Assembly (NCBI GenBank): GCA_003972865.1
Contig: QOAX01000184.1
Coordinates: forward strand, 1 to 11,338
Length of the DNA: 11,338 nt
Reading direction: 5' to 3'
Source of the DNA: Verrucomicrobiota bacterium
Lineage (GTDB): Bacteria; Verrucomicrobiota; Verrucomicrobiia; Limisphaerales; UBA1096
Below the pieces are notes generated by a model. That model was not told the origin of the DNA. It made no database searches and saw nothing but the letters and a program-made list of their open reading frames with translations. The position numbers and the translations under genes are program-made. This document shows, in pieces, positions 1-6,972 of this stretch. Within the stretch, counting starts at the first letter, position 1. Each line of letters begins with the position of its first letter.

Positions 1-3000
1 GTGCCATCGACGGCAATTCAGTCTTGTACAAGAACAACGGCAACTGGACCTTTGCGGATGCCACCTCCTCGTCCGGCTTGAAAGAACTGGGGCACCGTCA
101 CCGGGGAGCGGTATTTGCGGATTTAAACGGGGATGACTGGTTGGATTTGCTGGTAGGGACAGTGGATCGTGGAATCAGGATGTTCATTAATCAGCGTGGA
201 GTGTTTCAGGAAATGTCCCAGGCTTCAGGGCTGGCTGGAGTGTATGCACCCATGACCATGGCTTTGGCGGATGTGGACAGCAATGGGACCCTGGATTTGT
301 ATGTCACCAACAACCGGCCCTCAGATATTAGGGATGAGGGCTCGATTACATTGAGGCGTGTTGGAGGCAAATTGGTAATCCCGGCGCAGTACAGGAACCG
401 TCTTGTTGTGTCCGGCGGAATCGTCAAGGAATACGGGGAGGCTGATTTCCTGTTTCTAAATGATGGGAAGGCTGTTTTGAGAAAATCAAGTTGGACTGAC
501 GGGCGGTTCCTCACTCCTCAAGGTGAAGCATTAAGGGAGGCACCCTTGGATTGGGGGTTGTCTGCGGCGTTTCATGACATCAATCACGATGGCCTTCCAG
601 ATTTATACGTATGCAATGACTTTTGGACTCCGGACAGGTTTTGGATCAACCAGGGAGGAGTCTTTAAATTGTTGGATACAAAAAACCTCAGCAAGACATC
701 TGCAAGTTCAATGGGTGTGGATTTCTCCGATTATGACCGGGATGGGGATGTGGACTTGTTTGTGGTGGACATGTTGAGCAGGGATTTGGATCTGCGCAAG
801 CGGCAGACTCCCGCTCAAGATTTGTCTGATCGACAAATGAACCAAGGCAAATACGCAGACCAAGTCATGAGGAACACCCTGTTGAATAATCGCGGCGACG
901 GTTCCTTTGCAGAATTGGCAAACCTGGCTGGATTGTCCGCTTCAGACTGGTCCTGGTCACCGGTTTTTCTGGATGTGGACCTGGACGGTTATGAGGATCT
1001 GATTATTACGGCTGGTCACTACAAGGACACACAGGACATGGACGTCAATGCGCTGATCCAAACCAGGCAGAAGCCGAGAGACAGGTCGCTTTCTCCAAAA
1101 CAAAGGAAGCTGCAGTTTTCAAGAGAGATGATGGCAAATAACCGTCTTTATCCCAGTTTGGATTTGCCCATCCTCACATTTCGGAACGGGGGCAAGGGTG
1201 TGTTTGAGGAAAAGACCTCGCAATGGGGGACTGATGACAAGGGAATTCATCATGGCATGGCTTTGGCGGATTTGGATTTGGACGGGGACATGGATTTGGT
1301 TGTAAACAACATGAATCAAGAACCGGGGCTTTATGAAAACAGATTTATGGCGCCGCGCGTTGCCGTGGTCTTGCATGGGGAACCTCCGAATACCCAGGGC
1401 ATAGGCAGCAAGGTTTCGCTGGTCGGTGGTGCTGTGGTGGAACAAACCAAGGAAATAGTTTCCGGCGGCCGATTCCTATCTGGTTCCGAAACGAAGGTTG
1501 TTTTTGGCAGTGGAAGCGGAGCAAGCAACATGAGACTCATCATCGCATGGAGAAGCGGTCACAAAAGTGTGATTGATCAAGTTAAACAGAATTATCTGTA
1601 CCATGTTTACGAAAAGGGTTCATCTGAAGACAAAAAAGATAAAACACTATTGCCTACCTCTCCCATGTTCGAGGACTTGAGTGAAAGCATTAAGCATTTG
1701 CATCTGGAGAATTTATTCGATGATTTTGCCAGGCAACCGCTTTTGCCATTCAAACTGAGCCAAGCAGGCCCGGCAGCCTGTGTGTACGACATTAATGCGG
1801 ATCATTGGGACGATTTGATCATTGGTTGCAGCACGGGAGGCCGGCTTCATGTGTTTCTTAATGATCAAAATGGCGGTTTTAGACATTTGCAGGGGAATCA
1901 GGTTGCTCAAGATGACGTGGCTTCCATTTTTTCCCTTGGCACAGGCAAGGGAAATGAGTTTTTCACCATCAACTGCGGCTATGAAGGCACCGGCGGTGTC
2001 ATGTTGACCCGGCATCGGTTGCTGGAAGAAAAAATTCTTTCCGATAGCGTTATGAATATCCCCATTAAATCGGTGGGTGCCGTTGCCCAGACGGATATTG
2101 ATGGCGATGGTGACCTTGATTTGTTTCTTGGAGGAGGGGTTTACCCGGGGAAATACCCTGAATCTTCAAAGTCCGCCATTTATCTGTGCGATGGGACCCA
2201 ATATGTGCCTGACGCTTCCAACGCCATAGCCCTGTTGGGGTTGGGGGTCGTGAATGGTGCCGTTTGGTGTGATTTGGATGCGGATGGATACCCCGAATTG
2301 ATCACTGCTGGGCACTGGCAGCCTGTTCGTGTCTTTAAAAATGAGAAAGGCATCCTGAAGAATGTGACCAAAGAGATGGGGTTGGAGGGCTTCACCGGTT
2401 TATGGAATTCCGTTCAAGTTGGAGATATCAATGGAGATGGCAGAATGGACTTGGTGGCCGGGAACTGGGGTTTGAACAGTCCCTACAAGTCAACCCCTGA
2501 GAAGCCCTTGAATCTTGTTTTCGGTGATATTAATCAGGACGGAACCAACGAGCTCATCGAAAGTGAATATAATGCGGGAGTGCTTGTTCCAGTTCGGACA
2601 TTCAACGATTTGGCCGGCCCCATGCCGTTCCTGTATTCACGATTCAAGAGTTTCAGGCAGTTCAGTCGGGCAAGTGTCGCCCAAGTGATTGGAGACACCC
2701 AAACAAAGGCGAGGTTGCTCTCTGTGCAAACATTGTATTCCTGCGTGTTCATCAATGAGGGGAATCGCTTCAGAATGGCTAACTTGCCGGATGCAGCCCA
2801 GTGGGCGCCCACTCATGGCATCGTTGTTGACGATTTTGACGGGGATGGCTTTGAGGATTTGTTCCTGGCGCAGAACTTTTTCCCGACACGATCGCAGGGT
2901 GATCGGTTGGATGCATCCAGGGGCGTTCTCCTGAAGGGTCACGGGACGGAAAACTTCACGGTTCTGGAATCTGGGCGGAGTGGAATCAATCTTGCCGGTG

Positions 3001-3365
3001 ACCAAAGAGCCGCAGTTTCAGGAGATTTCGACCGCGATGGAATGAGTGATCTTGTCGTCACACGGAACAGCGGAAAGACCGGTCTGTTCCTTAACCAAGC
3101 GCAAAAAATTGGATTGCGTGTGGTTGTTCAGGGGGCGGCGGGGAATACCCATGGAATAGGATCTGTTTTGAGGTTGAAATATCATGACGGGATGGGGCCG
3201 GCGCGCCAAATCACTGGCAGCAGCGGCTACCATTCCCAGAGTAGTTCCATACAAGTGTTACACGCAACTCGGCCGGTTGAATCCGTTTGGATACAGAAAC
3301 CTGACGGCAAGATTCTGACCCATGAAGTAAAGAAGGGCACGCATGAGGTGAGGATCACTTATTAA
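1..3365 (+). CDS. FG-GAP/VCBS-repeat protein with two UnbV modules (CRTAC1-type), 5' partial
   Basis: The reading frame is open to the left edge (first full codon at 3), and the residues before the TTG at 24 already fit an FG-GAP repeat, so the true start lies outside the window. About 1113 residues are visible. At least thirteen calcium-loop-like motifs of the form DxDxDGxxDL occur, for example DYDRDGDVDL, DLDLDGDMDL, DIDGDGDLDL and DFDGDGFEDL. They fall in two blocks, near residues 33-425 and 589-1010 counted from position 24. Each block ends in an ASPIC/UnbV-like domain (near 456-530 and 1040-1110) marked by NTQGIGSKV and NTHGIGSVL. Such repeats form beta-propellers in surface or secreted proteins; binding or adhesion is inferred and no catalytic site is visible. 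The signal peptide is not in view. Guanine-rich, TTG/GAT-rich codon use contrasts with the GC-rich genes after 6 kb. Family assignment is confident; function is not. Confidence 0.93.
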   Translation, partial: AIDGNSVLYKNNGNWTFADATSSSGLKELGHRHRGAVFADLNGDDWLDLLVGTVDRGIRMFINQRGVFQEMSQASGLAGVYAPMTMALADVDSNGTLDLYVTNNRPSDIRDEGSITLRRVGGKLVIPAQYRNRLVVSGGIVKEYGEADFLFLNDGKAVLRKSSWTDGRFLTPQGEALREAPLDWGLSAAFHDINHDGLPDLYVCNDFWTPDRFWINQGGVFKLLDTKNLSKTSASSMGVDFSDYDRDGDVDLFVVDMLSRDLDLRKRQTPAQDLSDRQMNQGKYADQVMRNTLLNNRGDGSFAELANLAGLSASDWSWSPVFLDVDLDGYEDLIITAGHYKDTQDMDVNALIQTRQKPRDRSLSPKQRKLQFSREMMANNRLYPSLDLPILTFRNGGKGVFEEKTSQWGTDDKGIHHGMALADLDLDGDMDLVVNNMNQEPGLYENRFMAPRVAVVLHGEPPNTQGIGSKVSLVGGAVVEQTKEIVSGGRFLSGSETKVVFGSGSGASNMRLIIAWRSGHKSVIDQVKQNYLYHVYEKGSSEDKKDKTLLPTSPMFEDLSESIKHLHLENLFDDFARQPLLPFKLSQAGPAACVYDINADHWDDLIIGCSTGGRLHVFLNDQNGGFRHLQGNQVAQDDVASIFSLGTGKGNEFFTINCGYEGTGGVMLTRHRLLEEKILSDSVMNIPIKSVGAVAQTDIDGDGDLDLFLGGGVYPGKYPESSKSAIYLCDGTQYVPDASNAIALLGLGVVNGAVWCDLDADGYPELITAGHWQPVRVFKNEKGILKNVTKEMGLEGFTGLWNSVQVGDINGDGRMDLVAGNWGLNSPYKSTPEKPLNLVFGDINQDGTNELIESEYNAGVLVPVRTFNDLAGPMPFLYSRFKSFRQFSRASVAQVIGDTQTKARLLSVQTLYSCVFINEGNRFRMANLPDAAQWAPTHGIVVDDFDGDGFEDLFLAQNFFPTRSQGDRLDASRGVLLKGHGTENFTVLESGRSGINLAGDQRAAVSGDFDRDGMSDLVVTRNSGKTGLFLNQAQKIGLRVVVQGAAGNTHGIGSVLRLKYHDGMGPARQITGSSGYHSQSSSIQVLHATRPVESVWIQKPDGKILTHEVKKGTHEVRITY

Positions 3366-3393
3366 GCGAAATACCCTTTTTTTCTTTAAGTGT

Positions 3394-3424
3394 TTGACTC
3401 GCGTAATTTTCCAATCACTAATTA
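3394..3424 (+). promoter_or_regulatory. Putative sigma70-like promoter of the pseudopilin gene
   Basis: TTGACT at 3394-3399 differs from the -35 consensus at one base. After 17 bases comes ACTAAT (3417-3422), with TAATTA overlapping at 3419-3424, in an AT-rich stretch. Transcription would begin near 3430, leaving about 29 bases before the ATG at 3459. The 93-bp gap between genes contains no hairpin that would end the upstream transcript, so read-through is also possible. This is a consensus match by eye only. Confidence 0.4.
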
Positions 3425-3458
3425 TTCCCTTTAAGTCAACACACCGGACAATAGGGTT

Positions 3459-4190
3459 ATGAAAACGAAGCAAACCGGATTCACCCTCATCGAGCTGTTG
3501 GTGGTCATCGCCATCATCGCCATCCTGGCCAGCCTGCTGCTTCCCGCCCTGGGCAGGGCCAAGAGCAAAGCCCGGCAAACGGTCTGCATGAGCAACCAAA
3601 AGCAGCTTGGCCTCTCCACGGCAATGTACGTGGAGGATTTTGATGGCAAGTTCCCCATCTCCATAACACCGCACACCGTACAGAACCATGCGAACTGGCT
3701 TGTTAGCATGCACGATGCAGGATACCTCAGCACCATGGATCTATTCACCGATCCCGCGGATGTCGAAGGCCCGTATAATATTTTAACACTCAGAAAACGG
3801 AGAATCCTTCTTGATAAAAGAAGCCGTGACATTGTCTTCTCTTATGGAGCCAACGAGCAAATGATCGGCCCGTCCGATCAACGGTATAAAAAAATCAGTC
3901 AAGTCCCCGAGCCGGATAAGATCTTCTTTTTTGGCTGTGCCACCTACATGGTTGTTCCGCATTGGGACCATGAGCGAGTCTATAACGCCAGCGGCCCGCA
4001 CCAACCAAGCTCATCCGCAAATCCACCGAACGAGCTGTACGCCCGCCATAACTCAGGAAAAAACAACCGAGCCAAAGAGAAGAGCAAAGGTGGCAGCAAT
4101 ATCACCTACACCGATCTTCACTACGAATACAAAAACCAATACTTCATCGACAAAAAACTGTGGTGGTACAAGAACAACAAGCCGCTCTAG
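3459..4190 (+). CDS. Pseudopilin / prepilin-type N-terminal methylation domain protein
   Basis: The 243-residue protein starts MKTKQTG followed by FTLIELLVVIAIIAIL. This is the type IV pilin/type II secretion class III signal: cleavage is expected after Gly7, methylation at Phe8, and Glu12 is the conserved +5 glutamate. A hydrophobic helix spans residues 8-31, followed by a basic stretch (GRAKSKAR) and a polar globular domain. The C-terminal region has RHNSGKNN near residue 196 and SNITYTDLH at 213-221. This resembles the H-X9-DG tail of the large pseudopilin family of Planctomycetes and Verrucomicrobia, but reads TDLH where ADGH is usual. No other secretion gene is nearby, which is typical for these single-gene paralogues. 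It would act at the inner membrane or periplasm after processing by a prepilin peptidase encoded elsewhere. AGGG lies only 2 bases before the ATG, too close to be a good ribosome binding site. Specific role unknown. Confidence 0.9.
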   Translation: MKTKQTGFTLIELLVVIAIIAILASLLLPALGRAKSKARQTVCMSNQKQLGLSTAMYVEDFDGKFPISITPHTVQNHANWLVSMHDAGYLSTMDLFTDPADVEGPYNILTLRKRRILLDKRSRDIVFSYGANEQMIGPSDQRYKKISQVPEPDKIFFFGCATYMVVPHWDHERVYNASGPHQPSSSANPPNELYARHNSGKNNRAKEKSKGGSNITYTDLHYEYKNQYFIDKKLWWYKNNKPL

Positions 4191-4263
4191 CTTGACCGGG
4201 CCCAACCGATTGACTTTTGCAACGCAAGAGCCCATTCTCGCGTCATTCCGCGACTTTCACTTT

Positions 4264-5151
4264 ATGAACAGGCAACACGTTTCCAGACGACAATTCATTA
4301 ACACCACCCTGACCACGGCCGCAGTCGCAGGTGCCACCTGGTTTGATATCCCCGAAATCCTCGCCGCCAGCGGGAAGAAGGCCGCGCTCAATAAGTACGG
4401 TGGCTTCCCGATGGGCATCCAGAGCTACTCCCTACGAGGCTTCGGCGTGGATGGCGCAATCGAGCAGACCCACAAGCTTGGCCTGCATTTCATCGAGTTT
4501 TTCGGCGCTCATTTCCCGATCACGAAAGACAAAATAAAGATCGACGAAATGAACAAAAAGTTGGCCAAGTACGACATGACCATCAGCGCTCACGGTGTCA
4601 ACGGTTTCGGGGCCGACCACGACAAAAATGAAGTGGTATTCCAATTTGCAAAGATGGCTGGCATCAAAAACATATCAGCCAACCCGACACCAAATTCGTT
4701 CGACAGCCTCGACAAGCTCGTTGCCAAATATGATATCCGCATTTCCATTCACAACCACGGACCGGGCGCCCTTTACGACAAGATCGACGACGGCCTGAAG
4801 GCGGTGAAAGGCCATGACAAGCGAATCGGTTTTTGCGCTGACCTTGGCCACTACATTCGCTCGGCCGAGGATCCGGTGGAAGTCATTCACAAACTTGGCG
4901 AGCGCCTATACGGCATCCACCTCAAGGATTTCGCCGAGCAGAAGAAAAGGACGCACGGTGTCATCCTCGGCAAGGGCCACCTTGACGTGCCCGGCGTGTT
5001 CAAGGCGTTGCGCAAGGTCAAGTTTCCGGCCGATGGCGCGTTGAGCCTTGAGTATGAAGAAACACCCAACGACCATCCGAAATTACTCGCTGACATTGGC
5101 GAATGCCTTGCCATTGCTGCTGAGGGAGCTCAAAAAAACAAGCAAGGTTAA
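4264..5151 (+). CDS. Tat-exported sugar phosphate isomerase/epimerase (TIM barrel, AP_endonuc_2 family)
   Basis: I place the start at ATG 4264 because it opens a twin-arginine signal (SRRQFINTTLTTAAVAGATW, residues 7-26). The open frame continues upstream to 3931, but that stretch overlaps the pseudopilin out of frame and is low-complexity. The mature part follows the xylose-isomerase-like TIM-barrel pattern: FIEFFG with Glu78, ISAHG (His110), SIHNHGPG (His163 and His165), GFCADLGHY (Asp193), GIHLKDF (His219) and SLEYEE (Glu263/Glu265). These fit the divalent-metal ligands and catalytic acids of the family. GKGHLDVPGV (236-245) is the typical loop before the last strands. The family isomerises or epimerises sugars; the Tat signal implies periplasmic action. 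The substrate is unknown. It lies 73 bp after the pseudopilin and 20 bp before the NIPSNAP gene, so co-transcription with the latter is likely. No Shine-Dalgarno sequence precedes the ATG. Confidence 0.9.
   Translation: MNRQHVSRRQFINTTLTTAAVAGATWFDIPEILAASGKKAALNKYGGFPMGIQSYSLRGFGVDGAIEQTHKLGLHFIEFFGAHFPITKDKIKIDEMNKKLAKYDMTISAHGVNGFGADHDKNEVVFQFAKMAGIKNISANPTPNSFDSLDKLVAKYDIRISIHNHGPGALYDKIDDGLKAVKGHDKRIGFCADLGHYIRSAEDPVEVIHKLGERLYGIHLKDFAEQKKRTHGVILGKGHLDVPGVFKALRKVKFPADGALSLEYEETPNDHPKLLADIGECLAIAAEGAQKNKQG
4561..4568. repeat. TTGGCCAA core copy (weak, coding)
   Basis: This is the leftmost copy of the 8-bp core of the dispersed palindrome, inside the first TIM-barrel gene, where it encodes part of KLAKYD. 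The flanks do not extend the 14-bp form, so it may be chance; it is listed because it bounds the region carrying the motif. Confidence 0.4.
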
Positions 5152-5171
5152 GTTTAAATTTACACAAAATC

Positions 5172-5966
5172 ATGCAACGACGCGATTTTTTGAAAACAGG
5201 TTTGGCCGCTTCCGGGGCAGTTGGGTTATCTGCGGTTGGCCAAGCGCAGGCTGACCATCATGGCGGAGATTCGGAATATTACGAACTCCGCCATTGGCAC
5301 ATTCCAACAGCGGAAAAGAAAGCCGTTGTCGATCGCTTTCTAAAAAATGCGGTCATGCCGGCAGTCAAACGAATTAATCTAGGCCCAATCGGCGTATTTC
5401 ATTCGGCTGATCATCCTAAAAACAACAAAGCGGAACAACACGACATTTGGGCACTCACACCGTTCAAGAACGCGCAGGATTTTTTCTCACGCGATGAAAA
5501 GCTTGTCGACGACGCGTTTATCGAATCTGCAAACGAGTACTTGAACAGCCAGAAAACGGATCCGGCCTACACACGTATCACCTCATCATTCATGCGCGCG
5601 TTCGACGGCAAGCCAAAGCTCGAGATTCCGATAAAAGGCAAGCGTATCTTCGAACTGCGCGAGTATCAGAGCCACAACGAACTTAAGGCCCTGCTAAAGG
5701 TGCAAATGTTCAACGAAGGTGAAATCGACATATTCAATGCCACCGGCCTCAAGTCGGTCTTTTTCGGCCAGACACTAATTGGCCCGGATATCCCGAACCT
5801 GACTTACATGCTTGTTTACGAAGACCAAGCGATGCGCGGCAATAACTGGCAGGCATTCCTTAAGCACCCGGATTGGGATCGCATGAAGAACATGGAAATA
5901 TACAAAGACACCGTGTCCAAAATCGTGGCGCGGTTCTTTGACCCCGCACCCTATTCACAGATCTGA
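5172..5966 (+). CDS. Tat-exported NIPSNAP family protein, two domains
   Basis: The 264-residue protein begins MQRRDFLKTGLAASGAVGLS, a twin-arginine signal, with likely cleavage near VGQAQA (residues 22-27). Two ferredoxin-like NIPSNAP domains follow, near 36-143 (YYELRHWHIP ... SSFMRAF) and 158-256 (RIFELREYQS ... FLKHPDWDRM ... IVARFFDP). The FELREY opening and the HPDW near the end of the second domain are typical NIPSNAP features. The biochemical role of bacterial NIPSNAP proteins is not established. Tat export suggests folding before transport, and the neighbours suggest a part in periplasmic sugar or polyol processing; both points are inference. It starts 20 bp after the TIM-barrel gene without a clear Shine-Dalgarno sequence and is followed 25 bp later by a strong terminator, so the two genes probably form the end of one operon. 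A near-copy of the palindromic repeat encodes part of its signal peptide. Confidence 0.88.
   Translation: MQRRDFLKTGLAASGAVGLSAVGQAQADHHGGDSEYYELRHWHIPTAEKKAVVDRFLKNAVMPAVKRINLGPIGVFHSADHPKNNKAEQHDIWALTPFKNAQDFFSRDEKLVDDAFIESANEYLNSQKTDPAYTRITSSFMRAFDGKPKLEIPIKGKRIFELREYQSHNELKALLKVQMFNEGEIDIFNATGLKSVFFGQTLIGPDIPNLTYMLVYEDQAMRGNNWQAFLKHPDWDRMKNMEIYKDTVSKIVARFFDPAPYSQI
5233..5246. repeat. Dispersed palindrome, 13/14 copy, in a Tat signal peptide
   Basis: CGGTTGGCCAAGCG differs from CGCTTGGCCAAGCG at one base. It lies in the NIPSNAP coding sequence and contributes AVGQA near the expected signal-peptidase site. Confidence 0.7.
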
Positions 5967-5990
5967 TTTCGAATAAATCTTACGATAGCA

Positions 5991-6019
5991 AAAACGGGCT
6001 CAATGAGCCCGTTTTTTTT
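5991..6019 (+). terminator. Rho-independent terminator between convergent operons
   Basis: An 11-bp perfect stem (AAAACGGGCTC / GAGCCCGTTTT) closes a 3-base AAT loop and runs into eight T residues at 6012-6019. It ends the plus-strand operon 25 bp after the NIPSNAP stop. The run of A at 5991-5994 gives a shorter T tail on the other strand, so it could also stop the minus-strand TIM-barrel transcript that ends at 6042. Confidence 0.92.
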
Positions 6020-6041
6020 GAATCTTTTTAAGATCACAGTC

Positions 6042-6968
6042 TCAACTTTTGCCGAGCAGATGTTCGTCCATGCGATCGTGGATATCCTTCATCCGATCAC
6101 GGTTTCCTCCACCGACCTCAGCAGTGGACCAACCGGTGAAGCCGATCTCCTCGAGCGCCCGACGCACGTCCGGCCAATCGACATCACCATCTCCGATTTT
6201 GCAGAAGCTGTTTTTCTTGCCCCAGTCCTTCACGTCCAGTTTGACGATACGCCTGCCCAACTGGCGGATCCATTGTGCCGGTTTGCCGAAACGTTGATGG
6301 TTGCCGATGTCGAAGTAGCTCCCCACCCACGGGCTGTTGATCTCATCCAGATATTTAACCAACTTATCGGCTGACTGATTGTCGTCTCCCTTGGGATCAT
6401 ACAAGAAACCATTCCAAACATTCTCGATCAAGATGTGAATCCCACGCCGGGCTGCCAATGGTAGCGCCTTTTGGATTTGCTCTATTGAGCGATCCCAAAC
6501 CTGTTGCTGGTTTTCATTCTCCGCATCACGAACGGCACCGGGCACGAGCAACACTGCAGAACCGCCGACCAGATGGGTGTCACGAATGGCCGTCTTGAGC
6601 CCCTCGAGCCCCTTTCGGCGCGTCTTGGCATCCGGCGAGGAAAGCCTAGTGCCCCAGTGAATCGAGTCGACGACACCGTGAATCGGAAGGCCGGTTTCGC
6701 GGCTGGCGGCCAGGGCCTGCTTTTTGTCCACGCCGCCCGGGCTGTTGAGTTCCACCCCGTCGTAGCCGATCTCCTTAAGTATCCGAAACTTTTCAGCGAC
6801 AGGGAGTTTCCCACCAAACATGCCGAACTTGATCGACTTGAGAATGCGCGACTTGAGGCGCGGCTTGTCGTCAATCTCCGCTTGGCCAAGCGCCGGCAGC
6901 GCGGCGGCCGCCAAGGCCAAGCCGCTGGCTTTTCCGTAGTCGCGCCGACTCATCTTGGTTTGAGTCAT
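6042..6968 (-). CDS. Tat-exported sugar phosphate isomerase/epimerase (TIM barrel), second paralogue
   Basis: I choose the ATG at 6968, giving 308 residues. A TTG at 6980 is possible, but the ATG is 4 bases after the stop of the upstream oxidoreductase, the usual coupled arrangement; an ATG at 6953 would also keep the Tat motif. The signal is MSRRDYGKASGLALAAAA with LGQA at 27-30. TIM-barrel landmarks are YDGVELNSPGG (Glu73), HGVVDSIHWG (His97), HILIENVWNG (Glu182), SYFDIGNH (Asp220), VKLDVKDWG (Asp245, Lys247), GDGDVDWPDV (260-268) and STAEVGGG (Glu284). The family interconverts sugars using a metal ion. Asp245 stands where the paralogue at 4264 has His219, and similarity outside the motifs is low, so the two probably differ in substrate. 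Translational coupling to the Gfo/Idh/MocA gene suggests consecutive steps in one periplasmic pathway. Confidence 0.9.
   Translation of the reverse strand: MTQTKMSRRDYGKASGLALAAAALPALGQAEIDDKPRLKSRILKSIKFGMFGGKLPVAEKFRILKEIGYDGVELNSPGGVDKKQALAASRETGLPIHGVVDSIHWGTRLSSPDAKTRRKGLEGLKTAIRDTHLVGGSAVLLVPGAVRDAENENQQQVWDRSIEQIQKALPLAARRGIHILIENVWNGFLYDPKGDDNQSADKLVKYLDEINSPWVGSYFDIGNHQRFGKPAQWIRQLGRRIVKLDVKDWGKKNSFCKIGDGDVDWPDVRRALEEIGFTGWSTAEVGGGNRDRMKDIHDRMDEHLLGKS
6879..6892. repeat. Dispersed palindrome, exact 14-bp copy, in a Tat signal peptide
   Basis: CGCTTGGCCAAGCG is an exact copy of the core in the two intergenic elements. It lies in coding sequence and, read on the minus strand, contributes ALGQA at the end of the Tat signal of the second TIM-barrel protein. 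Confidence 0.85.
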
Positions 6969-6972
6969 CTCT

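Noticed and set aside
3362..3390. T-rich stretch after the FG-GAP gene as an intrinsic terminator
   Set aside because: A run of T residues is present at about 3377-3383, but no stable stem precedes it.
3931..4263. N-terminal extension of the first TIM-barrel gene to 3931
   Set aside because: It overlaps the pseudopilin in another frame, is Thr/Arg/Lys-rich and low-complexity, and would bury the Tat signal that begins at 4264.
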